From positions 18,077,000 through 18,140,999 of the forward strand of contig OY747710.1 of NCBI GenBank assembly GCA_963556495.2: a stretch of 64,000 nucleotides of DNA, given 5' to 3'. The DNA comes from Valencia hispanica (Eukaryota > Chordata > Actinopteri > Cyprinodontiformes > Valenciidae). Made by a program: the position numbers and the translations under genes. Positions 11,528 through 21,355 of this stretch are shown here, in pieces (the first letter of the stretch is position 1; each line of letters starts with the position of its first letter). The notes beneath the pieces were generated by a model. It made no database searches. It had not been told where the DNA came from and saw nothing but the letters and a program-made list of their open reading frames with translations.

Positions 11528-12262
11528 TTCGGTGAAGGTAAAAAAGAAAGTACACTCTCTCTCAATTCTAGGGTTTTGATGCAAGACATGACAGAAATGA
11601 CCTGGCCTGCTGAGATGGTATACATGCTTTTTAAACAAATACTAAGTTAAACTGTGAAGTGATTTGTAGACCTTCACATAGATGTTGAGTATGTGGTCTA
11701 CAGACCACATCATCGGCGTATCCGCCTTGATGAGCTTTGTCACACAGTAAAGTTTGATTTAGCCAGTATCCTAATGCCAGTATCCCAAGTAAATGACCAA
11801 AAAAATGACCAAACCATCATGATAAACCATCTATGGTTAAACATTTCTTCAGTTCATTGAGGTTTTTAGCCACTTGCTTAATGATATTTCCCTTAAGGTC
11901 CCAACATAGCATTCCAATCAGGGTGAGGTCTAAACTTTTATTTGCGTTTGATTCTTTTCTTTTTCAATCATTCTGTTGTAGATTTGCTGGTGCGTTTGGA
12001 AACATTGTCCTGTTGTGTGACCCAATTTCAACCAACTTTTAGATGTGCAACAGATGTATTCACATTCCACTCTAAAAAAAAGCTTTGACCAGTGGAGTCA
12101 ATAGTCCTTAATAACTGTAGGGTATCCAGGTCCTGTGGCCACAAAACCAGCCTAAGTCATCACCGCTCCACCACTGTTGTGCACATTTGGAATGAGGTAT
12201 CTGTGCTACAATGCTGGGTTCAGTTTGTCACCAAATATGGTGCATTACGTTTTGTCAAACTT
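11528..12262 (-). mobile_element. Tc1/mariner relic, family D, C-terminal half (antisense)
   Basis: Starts with an outer-end-like aaagtacactctctctcaat. It then runs through antisense transposase landmarks: ttcagttcattgaggttt, aaggtcccaacatagcattc (antisense of the region after the catalytic E, with NPIE/W just beyond), tctgttgtagatttgctggt, then cattgtcctgttgtgtgacc (antisense of the MQQDND-type motif). It breaks off near 12262 inside the domain that continues at 15172, so the two are halves of one old element. Stops and frameshifts are abundant and no functional frame remains. Confidence 0.7.
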
Positions 12263-13062
12263 GCCTCAGAGGTTGCAATGTGAATCTAGGGATTTGTCAC
12301 ACCTGTGTTAAGTTCCAAGTAATAAATCCAGTGTGATTTGCCATACAGAGCAATAATAAATGTCACTCTATTTAATGCATTGAAACATTTCAGCAGCTCT
12401 GCCTATATTAAACATAGTCACAAATAGAGACTCTGTACATATTCCATTCGTCTATTCATCTGTTCATCCATCCGTCTGTCCGTCCATCAATCTCTTTAAA
12501 CCACTTTATTAAAAATGTGAAATGTGATTTAATTTGCAGCTTAATTCCAACTTATTTTTTTACTGGCCCAGGTTAAAGGTTATATATTAAGTTAGGAGGT
12601 AATTGTACATGTAGCCGTATTCGCATTTTTCGGCACGGAACCTCCGGTACGGCACACGGGTGTACCGAGTTTCCATATGACGGCATAACTCCGTTGCACT
12701 TTAGCCAGTAACACATGTGACTCTGTAAATCGATTCAGTGCAGGAGTTTGAATCCCAGCTTCCGTTGTTAAAGCCTCCTGTTTGGAAACACTTTGGCTTT
12801 CCGGTGTTACAGAGCAACACGTTAGCGTCGGTTGCTGTTAGCAATTACAGAAGTTACTGAGTTGAAGGACACCGCTTAGCTGCCGTCGGTGTTGCCGTTC
12901 TCTTAGTGTATCAATAAAGTATAAGCATACAAGACATCTGACTGTAACAATGTGGGTCAAAAATGTTTCTTCCAGGAATTAGTTAGTGATTTTTGCATTG
13001 TTTTGCAGCAGCAGCTGGAAGCTGAACAGAAAGAGCACAGCCCCCACCACATTGTACCACTC

Positions 13063-13975
13063 AGGCCTGGTTCACACAGCAGGATTTTTAGGTCCGATTC
13101 TCCCTTTCCGACACGCCCCAATTATCGGGATGGCTCTTAAAATAATCCTAACATATATTCCTGCCTTGTGTCGTGTGTTCTGAGCGCTCCGGTCTGCTCT
13201 ATAGGACGTCAGGACAGCTCCGATCACAAATTGGGGATATTCAACATGTTAGATTGTCTTGGCCCGATACCACAGTGTGGGTTGTGTGTTATGAGGACAA
13301 ACGAGCATGCAGTCTGTTGAATGTAACGTGTAGCCAATCAGAAAGCGAGACGACAGGCAGTGATACTCCTTGGAAGCCTCTATTATCAATTAAGTGTGGA
13401 CTCACTTGACCACAAATGCATAGAAAGAGAGATCAGTCAGAGCAAAGTGTGTAACGACGTTTCCCATTGAAAAAAAACCAAAACATAATTCACCTCCATA
13501 TCTTCGTATAGCCTGCGATGGACTGGCGACCTGTCCAGGCTGGAGATAGGCACCAGCTGCCCCGCAACCCTACATAGGATGGACGGGTATGGAAAATGGA
13601 TGGATGGATCTTCGTATAGCAAGTAGAGCCCTGCACCTGATGTGTCCACTCCTTTATCCAAGGCCAGGATTTCATTTTTTTCTCTGTTAATACTAGTCCA
13701 CAAACTATTGACAATACCTCATCCTCAGCATTCATATTTATTTACTTCTCTGACTTTAGTCACATTTTATATCATGAGGTTTTGTGAGATTTCCTTTCTG
13801 AGCTGGTAATGTTTGTGAGTAAAATCAGCTCATGTGTGGTGTCTCATCATGGCCATGTGGCCGCACACCCCACACTATAGGACCAAAACAGGAATATCCA
13901 TGATTTTTTAATTGCCGTGTGTGCGGTCTGAAGCTCTTGAGACAATTTTTAAGTACTGCAGTGTGAACTAAGCCT
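13063..13975. mobile_element. Nonautonomous DNA transposon with about 25-bp inverted repeats
   Basis: The left end aggcctggttcacacagcag pairs with the reverse complement of the right end, aggcttagttcacactgcag, and similarity continues a few bases inward. The length is 913 bp including a later 95-bp insertion. There is no transposase frame. No clear target duplication is visible next to either end, so the superfamily (hAT, piggyBac or Harbinger type) is open. The interior has CpG-rich segments (gccccaattatcgggatgg) unlike the flanking AT-rich DNA. Confidence 0.65.
13513..13607 (+). mobile_element. 95-bp retroposon with (GGAT)n tail and perfect 13-bp target duplication
   Basis: The 13-mer atcttcgtatagc occurs at 13500-13512 and again at 13608-13620, exactly flanking an insert that begins ctgcgatggactggcgacct and ends in aaaatggatggatgg. 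Target duplications of this size plus a short tandem tail are the mark of target-primed reverse transcription. The insert matches the 3' part of the SINE-like repeat at 26.5-27.0 kb and the fragment at 1576-1619. It sits inside the 913-bp inverted-repeat element and is therefore younger than it. Confidence 0.85.
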
Positions 13976-15171
13976 TACATACTAAAATAAAATTATATAT
14001 CTGATATAATATTTTGTTTAGTTAGAAAACATGGCTCCTCTGAAAAAACTAACTCTTCAGCGGTGATTAAACCATTAGACCAGCACTGCACTGTAATGCC
14101 TTCCACCGCACCTGTATAATTCATGTAACATCCTCTCAGCTAGCTCAGGTAACAGCTTAACAGCCCGATTAACTTGTTACCATTGTTGACACAAAGTAGG
14201 GCAGTCTAAAATATAATATAATTTCACATCCCAGATTGTTTTAACTTTCTCAGAAAGCTAAAGTATTGATATTAGAGTTTCCTATGAGGAAATTATTTTA
14301 AACTGTTATGTTATGTTATTTATTTTATATTTTATTATATACATTTTTATGTTATCCAAGAACAATTTGTTGGACATTTTTTACTGCAAGCACTGTTTTA
14401 TTTTAAATGTCATTACATAAAAACTATTTTTTCACTTTGTTCCCTGACTGTACCAAAAATAAACTTTAACCATGAAATTGAAACCAAGGTATATACCAAA
14501 CCAGGATTTTTGGCGAACCGTCATAACCCTAATATTACTGTAGGTGAGATCAGTTACAGTAATTTCATGATTTTGGCTTGAAATGTTTACCTGGACTCTG
14601 AGTGTCACCTTTCAAGAAGAAAATGTGAGCTACTTAAAGGAGTTGTTCATATGACGAAACCTGGAATGATGCTGACCAAACAAGAATCCATGACTAGAGA
14701 AGGTTTACTACTTCGAGCAGCCTTTTTCCAGAGTCAAACAGTTCAGTTTAGGGCACATTTAAAGCCCGCAAATCTTAGGAGAATAAGCTGTTTTTGAAGA
14801 AGAGAGAGGAAGCAGAAAATGTTTGAAAAAAGCCTGGCTACAACTGGTTCTAACACCATGGAGAAATATCACATGGCACCGCTGGTTTCAGCGCCATGGA
14901 CAGAGATTACATCCTGCCACAGATCGTAGCAGCATGTCAAGGATCACATGCTGCTGCAGCTGGTGTACCCTAAAAAAGATTTTCTAGGACATTAAATATT
15001 GAATTTTAGAATGTTTTAGGTTTTTTCAGTCGTATTAGTTAGCAGATGTAATGTTCTACATCAACTATTTATTTTTTGGACCTCTGACCTTCCAAATGGG
15101 GTAACTGCGGTATTTCCAACTGGGAACTCAGAGAATCTGACTTAGGAGAGCAAATTAAATACAGCATTATG

Positions 15172-15620
15172 ATCATACATCTCTACCTTGGTCTCATCTG
15201 TCGCTGGAACATTGTTCCAAAGGTCTGTGACTCATTTGGATTCAACTTTGCATATTTGAGACACAATGTCATATTCCTGTTAACAAAAGAGGTTTTTGCC
15301 TGGCAATATTTTAAAGGAAGCCAAACCTGTTTAAGGTGCATACACTTTTTGCAATTGTTCCCTCTTGAAATGTAACATTTAACTTGGTAAAATATCTGCA
15401 CAGTCTGAGATGCATCTTATGTTATTTTATTTTATTTTTTTTATTTACAATTTCTCTGAGCATTGCAGAGGCTAACCATAGGATGAATTTGAGAACTCAT
15501 GGGACAATGATGGACTTCGAAATGTATATTTCAACTATGAGACCTAGAATGTTTCTTTCCAGAGTTTTCACTTACCCTGCCCAATTGCCTGTGTGTGTTT
15601 CCACTGTGGGACATGAGTCA
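15172..15620 (-). mobile_element. Tc1/mariner relic, family D, N-terminal half, part 1 (antisense)
   Basis: Resumes the element broken at 12262 with antisense landmarks ttggtctcatctgtcgctgg and aacattgttcc (WNNV-WTDET region, holding the first catalytic D), then aatttctctgagcattgcag further right. The frame is destroyed. Its distal boundary is vague because similarity fades near 15620. Confidence 0.6.
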
Positions 15621-16254
15621 TTATAAAATGAGTTGTAACTCCTATTACATAATTTCAAAAAGATGATTTTCAGCAAGATCTTTGGGTAGATGCAACTGCA
15701 AAAAACTTTAAAAGGGATTTCAGTGATTCAGACTTTCATGCAGAAAAGAACACGGGAGAGATCTCTGCTTATGATTGAAGCCTAGTGTTCTAGCCATTAA
15801 CCTGAGATGATTTCAAAGTGTTTACACTCTGAAACTATATTATAACCTCATTCAAAGTCAGATGAGGTGTGTAACATTCAGAGATATTTGATCAAACAAG
15901 CCTGAGAGATATTGTATTAACTACACCACAGTACCTGCAGCACTTCCTCAGCAGATTTAAAAAAATCTGTTAGAGATCCATGGGTTTGTGTTTTTATTTT
16001 GAGACATGTCTCAGAGCATAAACGATTTAAAACCCATTTGATTGAGGATTTACTCCCCCTTTCCCCACAGATGCCGTTAACAGATGATGATTTAAAATCT
16101 ATTATAGTTAAAACAAACTATAAGCTTTTAAAGTGATATAAATTAATTATAATCTTGAAAAATAGCATTTCCTGTCAAGAACAGGGTACAGAAAAAAACT
16201 CATGAATGCTTTTAGTTTTAGTAGGTTAGATTATTGTAACAGTGTTTATATTTC
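15621..16254. other. Unassigned DNA between two parts of the Tc1 relic
   Basis: The flanks look like neighbouring parts of one Tc1 element, so this stretch is probably a second insertion. I see no tandem tail, inverted repeat or coding frame in it. Confidence 0.35.
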
Positions 16255-16625
16255 CAAAAATTTCCCATTGTAGCTCAAATGTCTCTAAATTGGTTGGAAA
16301 TAATCGTATTAACCTTCCCAGATGAAAAAGCCAGGATCAATTCCCTTTCTTAGGCAATTTATGTTATCTTAACTTCTTGGCATTATGTAAACACATGTAT
16401 GCTCCAGAACATCATACTATAAAACTTCAGAATCCAGCTGCTTCTTTCCCCCTAAATCCAATCGAAGTGGCAAGGATGTTCTTAGTTTTTGACACACCGA
16501 TTTTCTATGTTAGCTTTTTATTTACATAAGTAAAGTTAATATGGCACTGTGAAACCTGTTGTGGGTTTTGTGATCTTCAAAATCAGCTTCACATAATTTT
16601 AAAGCCTGCTAAAAACAAAAAACTA
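16255..16625 (-). mobile_element. Tc1/mariner relic, family D, N-terminal end and 5' region (antisense)
   Basis: Contains ttggttggaaataatcgtat, aaccttcccagat, then acttcttggcattatgtaaa (antisense of the transposase start MPRR-like segment) and an outer region with ttcttagtttttgacacac and taaagcctgctaa. The terminal inverted repeat expected beyond 16625 is missing; LINE DNA begins there. Confidence 0.55.
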
Positions 16626-16646
16626 GATAACTTTTTATAATTAACT

Positions 16647-16802
16647 GACATGGGCCATGCAGGTCGGATTGCAGCTGACCCTTCTCACCCTGGATACAGC
16701 CTGTTTAACCCTCTCCCCTCACGAAGGAGACTACGGTCTATCCGGACCAGAACTGACCGCCACAGGAACAACTTCTTCCCCTCAGCCATCAGATTCAAAT
16801 AA
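16647..16802 (+). pseudogene. LINE A: C-terminal tail of the ORF2-type protein
   Basis: An open segment reads RIAADPSHPGYSLFNPLPS, followed by a basic stretch and the ending RNNFFPSAIRFK, with a stop at 16800-16802. This ends like the C-termini of Rex1/CR1-like LINE proteins (compare KSFLPTAI in LINE B and RRSFPPA in LINE C). There is no RT core, so this is a 5'-truncated copy. Confidence 0.6.
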
Positions 16803-16944
16803 TAGCTAAATAGCCACACTATGCACCTGCTACTGTTTAAAAAAAACCCAAAAAATAACATATTGTTGTTTTTAAGCAATTTTTTTTTAAAGCATGTTAT
16901 GTTAGTGCTATTACTTATTTTCTCCTTTACTTCGTTTTGTATAT

Positions 16945-17641
16945 TACATCAGATGACTCTGCAATTGGCGGGTGTATCAGAGATGGACAAGAAGCTGAAT
17001 ACAGAGAGCTGGTGGACCGCTTTGTGACATGGTGTGGAAACAATCGTCTCACCTTGAATGTGAACAAAACAAAGGAGATGATTGTAGATTTCAGAAGAAA
17101 CAGGGATAAGTCAAAAACTGTTTCCATCATGGGAGAAGAAGTGGAGGTGGTTGAGGAGTATAAATACCTCAGAGTTCACCTTGACAACAGACTGGACTGG
17201 AGACTGAACAGTGAAGCCGTCTACAAGAAGGGACAGAGCAGACTGTACTTCTTGAAGAAGCTTAGCTCCTTCAAGGTTTGCAGCAAGATGCTGCAGATCT
17301 TCTACAAGTCTGTTGTGGAGAGTGTAATCTCTTCAGCCGTCATCTGTTGGGGTAGCAGCATCAGAGCCAGGGATTTAAAAAGGCTAAACAACCTGATAAA
17401 GAAGGCTGATTCTGTTCTGGGGACGACTGTGGAAAATCTGGAGATGATGATTCAAATAAGGATTCTTCATAAAATCTAAAAAATTATGGACAACTCTGAG
17501 CATCCTCTTCATGAGACAGTCATACAACAACAGAGCGTCTTCAGTCGGAGGCTTCTTCAGTTTTGCTGCAATACAGACCGCTACAGGAAATCCTTCCTGC
17601 CCACAGCCATCATCATCTACAACAACTCCTTAAAGAATTAA
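16945..17641 (+). pseudogene. LINE B: reverse-transcriptase C-terminal half, one in-frame stop
   Basis: Opens in the RT active-site region (TSDDSAIGGCI, equivalent to the YADD box; here S replaces the usual aromatic/alanine context). It continues through NRLTLNVNKTKEMIVDFRR, then VEEYKYLRVHLDNRLDW, the thumb-domain KKGQSRLYFLKKL, and VISSAVICWGSSI. A TAA at 17477-17479 interrupts an otherwise continuous frame that resumes with KIMDNSEHPLHETV and ends near KSFLPTAIIIYNN at 17641. The endonuclease domain and RT motifs 0-4 are missing. Apart from the stop it is well preserved, so it is fairly young. The clade is Rex1/CR1-like by motif recall. Confidence 0.75.
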
Positions 17642-17715
17642 TTATATGAGCTATACCAACACTTAATTTCCCTCTGGGATCAATAAATTATTTTTGAATT
17701 GAATTGAATTGAATC
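16945..17715 (+). mobile_element. LINE B (Rex1/CR1-like) nested in LINE A
   Basis: 5'-truncated copy with the coding remnant 16945-17641, a very short 3' UTR containing ctctgggatcaataaa, and a tail of four to five TTGAA units at about 17693-17715. No target duplication could be found between the two junctions. Confidence 0.7.
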
Positions 17716-18062
17716 AGAGCAAATTCCTAGTCTGTAAATCTGTTTTTACTGGCAATGGCAATAAAGTGATTCTGATTCTGAAATGTAGAACCCGATATGA
17801 AAAAGGGTATAGTTTATTTCTGCAATGAATGTATGTGCTTTTTGTCAGAGAGAATGCTAATTACCATCCTTAAATTGGTTCTTAAATAATAAAGTGGTTT
17901 AAAGGAGCATACATATGAAGAAAGATAGTTAAGTCTTGTATGGAAACCAAAAAGATTCAATTTCCACGTAGTTTTGGCCATCAGCAGGCTGAGATTCAAC
18001 ATGTTGACACTGTGGTTTTATTTCAATATATAAACCAGTAGAGTTTCTAGTAAGTGATAGTT

Positions 18063-18868
18063 TGGCAGCCTTTTGGAGTCCAGGGAGCATTCCTAAAGAC
18101 CTTCTTTGACTCTGTGGTGGCATCAGCCATCTTTTATGCTGTTGTATGTTGGAGCAACAGTTTATCTACAACTGAGAGGAAGAGGTTGGATAAGCTCATC
18201 AAGAAGGCCAGCTCTGTTCTGGGATGCTCCCTGGATCCAATGCAGGTGGTGGGAGATAGAAGGACTCTTACCAAAATAACATCACTGATGAACAGCATCT
18301 TCCACCCCATGCATGAAGATATTGCTTAGCTGCAGAGCTCCTTCAGTGACAGACTGCTGCATCCTAGGTGCATGAAGGATTTTCGCAGGTCCTTCCCCCC
18401 TGCAGGGAGTCAAATGGGGGAGAACTGCTCCCTACAAAATCATTACTGCTGTAACTTGCACTATTTGACTCATTTAATTAACATTTCCGTCGCTGCCATT
18501 TCCACATCTGTTTTCTCAGGTTATAATCTGTTAAATAATAATTGTAAATAATAGGCTATGTTTTCCTTTTTTACTTTCTATTGCACAACTAGTCATGCAC
18601 ATTCTGTAAATATTCACTGTTTTTTAAATTATCCTACTCAGTTGCACATTCCAATCTGAGTATGCCACTTTGGTTTTATTAACTGCACAGCACTTTGGTT
18701 TTTGTAATTGTGTCCTTAATGTACATATTTTATTCTTAATTCTATTTGTATACTTTTTCTATGTTTCTTTTGTGATGGTGAATGCTTCTATTATCTGTCA
18801 GTTTGCTGCTGTTACAGCCAAATTTCCCATTTGTGAGACAATAAAGGATTATTCTATTCTATTCTATG
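18063..18868 (+). mobile_element. LINE C (Rex1-like), 3' fragment with (ATTCT)n tail
   Basis: The coding remnant opens SFGVQGAFLKTFFDSVVASA, reads on through CWSNSLSTTERKRLDKLIKK and SSVLGCSLDP, meets a TAG at 18327-18329 in the AELQS context, then resumes as LQSSFSDRLLHPRC. The 3' UTR from about 18450 (aacttgcactatttgactca) is almost the same as that of LINE D at 49.5 kb, and both end in ATTCT units (here 18851-18867). A 5' truncation removed endonuclease and RT core. Confidence 0.75.
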
Positions 18869-19679
18869 TTGGTTGTTAGTGTGTTTCTTTTCTGAGAGCA
18901 ACTGTAGGGATTTTCCAAAGTATATAGGTTATTCTGCAATGTAAATATGTGTTCTATATCCAACAGGGAACAATGGGAGTTGCAGACTTGAAGACAAACT
19001 AGTTGCTCCATTGCTCCCAAACAACGTCCTTTCTTTGATTGACAGGGGCCCCTTGGATTTGTGCAAACTGTGGAAAGACTACAAGAGGTGCAGCATCATG
19101 TTATCTGAATCAACTTTTCAAATGAACTCCACAACTATCAAAAGTTTCTCCATCATTGTCGCTGTCTTCTCTCTTCTTTATATTTTTTTCCGCCTCAGAA
19201 CTTCTGTCTGCTCCCACCCAAACTATTCAATTTCTATTTATTTGCCCCTCGGTTCTTCCCTACCCCCACCTCCACCCCAAAACCTCGTCATCCTCCTTCT
19301 CGTCTCTCCTTTTTTCACACCTCTCCGCATCTCTTCGCTCACCATTAAAAGCCATTCTTCTCCTGTTGCCTCCCTAATTCTCCATCCCACCGTCTTTTCC
19401 TATTTTCTCTTGCACTTCCCTCCACCTCGTTATCTCCCCCATTTGACTTTAATTAGTTAATGCATTAATTATCTACGCCCCAATACCTGCACTATTAACT
19501 TACCCTCTCCTCCCCGTGGCTCCCCTTTCTGCCTTACCTCCAGGCCTCTGAGCAGGTCGGACGCACGGGCAGAGAGGCACAACCGTGCGCACGCACATAC
19601 GCACACAATCACTCTGTTCCCTTTCTTACCCCATGCTTTTTTTCACTCTATTTCGCGCTCTTCCACTCCTTGCCCCCTA
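18869..19679. other. Pyrimidine-rich DNA, no gene called
   Basis: From about 19150 the plus strand is strongly C/T-rich, producing long Ser/Pro/Phe-rich frames (for example 19011-19460) that lack any domain and are rejected. GC and CpG content rises toward 19550-19610 (gtcggacgcacgggc), leading into the block at 19.8 kb. Confidence 0.5.
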
Positions 19680-19703
19680 CCCCCCCCCCCCCCCCCCCCC
19701 CCC
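19680..19703. repeat. C24 homopolymer
   Basis: Twenty-four consecutive C bases on the plus strand. Length is likely to be uncertain in any sequencing read. Confidence 0.9.
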
Positions 19704-19789
19704 TCAAGTCATCTCTCTCCCCCACCCCGTCTATCTCTTTTCTGCCCCCCTATAGCCTCTTCTCCTCTTTTTCTCTCTGTGCCTTGCAG

Positions 19790-20060
19790 TCGCCTCTGCC
19801 GGCTGGTCTCTCTCCCCGGCGACGGAATTATGAAAAATGCGCCCATCGACAGAGCGCCTCAGCTTCGATTAGCCGAGATGGGACATGACAGGCCGCGATC
19901 AATACTTATACCGTCCTATAACGTGTCAACTAATGAATCAATCTCGGCTAAATTTTCCATTTTTCAAAAGCCGACGCGAGAGACTGGAATATCCTCTTTT
20001 GTAAAGATATTATTATCGATTTCGTCGGCAATTTGACATCGGGGGTAGTTAATTCCACTC
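19790..20060. promoter_or_regulatory. Strong candidate conserved noncoding element
   Basis: About 270 bp of repeat-free, balanced-composition DNA between a C24 tract and a GA-rich tract. CpGs are numerous (ccccggcgacgg, gcgcccatcgacagagcgcc, ggccgcgatc, ccgacgcgag, tcgtcggc). AT-rich cores suit homeodomain and other factors (taatgaatcaatc, gatattattatcgat, tagttaatt). The overlapping small frames are not coding-like. Composition this different from both flanks points to functional constraint. No alignment was run. Confidence 0.5.
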
Positions 20061-20074
20061 TAGAATAAAATTGA

Positions 20075-20275
20075 AAACACTTGAGATTGAAGTGAGAGAG
20101 GGAGAGAGGGGAGCAAGCGAGGGAGGGAGAGGGGAGAGGAAGGAGGGGAGGGGGAAGGCAAGGGCAGGCAGTAGGGGAGGTGGAGACGGCTGTTGACTTG
20201 ATAAAAGAGAATGGGAAGATAGAAGGAAAGGGAAAAAGTGGGGAGGAAGAAGAGAAACAACTAGTGAACACAACG
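20075..20275. repeat. Purine-rich tract (GGGAGA/AGGGGA)
   Basis: Almost pure A/G on the plus strand (gagagagggagagaggggag and similar), with potential for triplex formation. Minus-strand frames over it are Leu/Pro/Ser artefacts. Confidence 0.75.
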
Positions 20276-20283
20276 GCATGCAG

Positions 20284-20429
<146 letters not shown>

Positions 20430-20625
20430 AAAATACAATATATACATTGAAAGGATACTATGAACATCTTTACAGCCTTTATAAAACCAATCTGACCTCT
20501 TTGCAATAAAAACCTCCAACATTTGTTAACTTTGTCCCATTTTATGTTGTGTTAAAAAAATGTCATAAAGTGCCTGCAGAGATTTCTCATGGAATTCCCC
20601 TCTAGTTTGTCCATTATTCCATTTA

Positions 20626-21355
20626 CAGTACCTTGCAAAAAAAAATTCCCTTGACCTTTTTCCAATTAGAACCATAGACTTTGGTGTATTTTACTGGGAT
20701 TCTAGGTGACAGACCAACACAAAGTTGTGCATTATTGTACAAACCCACCCACCCAGCTCTCCACCACAGATTCTAAATCAGATTTAGGTTTTGACTTTGA
20801 CTGAACCATTCTAACAGATTAATATATATAAGCGATTCCATTGTAGCTCTAACTGTAGGGTTTCAGTAACTGACCTTCTGCAAATTCAGTCTTTGCAGTG
20901 GTCTCAAGTCTTTTGCAGCCTCTTATTGGTTTTCTTCCAGGATTGCTCAATCATTTTCCCATTCAATCAAAATCAACTTCATTCTCACTGCTGAAGAAAA
21001 AGGTCCCCACAGCATGATGCTGCCTACATCATGTTTCACAGTAGGCATGGAGTGTTGGGGGCAATGTCCAGTTTCTTCTCAAATATAGCATTTTGCATGT
21101 AGGCCAAAATAAAAATTAAGCACTAGTGTCATTTATCCCCTACACAGCTTGTGGCAAACTACACATGAAAATGTTGATGGCTTTTTTTCAACAACACTTT
21201 TTTCTTCTTGTTACTTTATTTATACAAACATAAGAGTAACAGTTATCTTCTATTTCACAAGTATGTGCTACTTTGTGTTGAATAAAGCCGCTGAAATCTG
21301 CTGTTGCAAAGTGACAAATTGTGGAAAAAAGTATCAATACTTTTGAAAGGCGCTG
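20626..21355 (-). mobile_element. Tc1/mariner relic, family A (antisense), internally deleted
   Basis: The left end cagtaccttgcaaaaaaa follows a TA (20624-20625). The right end aatacttttgaaaggcgctg is its imperfect inverted partner. Interior antisense landmarks: gaaccattctaacag, caagtcttttgcagcctctt, cccacagcatgatgctgcct (SIMLWG region), and gcttgtggcaaactacacat. The length of 730 bp is about half that of the full-length Tc1 copies here. The transposase is unreadable. Confidence 0.75.

Larger units (their letters stand above)
12263..15171. mobile_element. About 2.9 kb of foreign DNA splitting the family D Tc1 relic
   Basis: The flanking halves of the Tc1 relic join without obvious loss across this block (the left half ends near a 'caaac', the right starts near 'catctctacc', adjacent in the family consensus as I recall it). 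The block itself contains a CpG-bearing stretch (12620-12900), the inverted-repeat element at 13063-13975, and an AT-rich part ending in gaaccgtcataaccctaat-like hAT-style sequence (14500-14540). I could not identify terminal repeats for the whole block, so it may be more than one insertion. Confidence 0.5.
16640..17786 (+). mobile_element. LINE A, 3' end of a Rex1/CR1-like element, split by LINE B
   Basis: Part one (16640-16940) holds the protein C-terminus and the start of its 3' UTR. Part two (about 17716-17786) reads ctgtaaatctgtttttactg, ggcaataaagtgattctgat and ends in a (gattct)n-type tail, the usual end of this LINE class. The 0.78 kb between them is a different LINE (B) with its own tail, so B landed in A. 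The 5' part of A, with endonuclease and RT core, is absent. Confidence 0.6.

Noticed and set aside
12740..12775. tRNA-like B box (gagtttgaatcccagc)
   Set aside because: No matching A box or cloverleaf can be formed at the right spacing, so no tRNA gene is called.
19011..19460. 149-codon plus-strand frame
   Set aside because: Ser/Pro/Leu/Phe-rich translation of a pyrimidine tract, with no motif or splice context.
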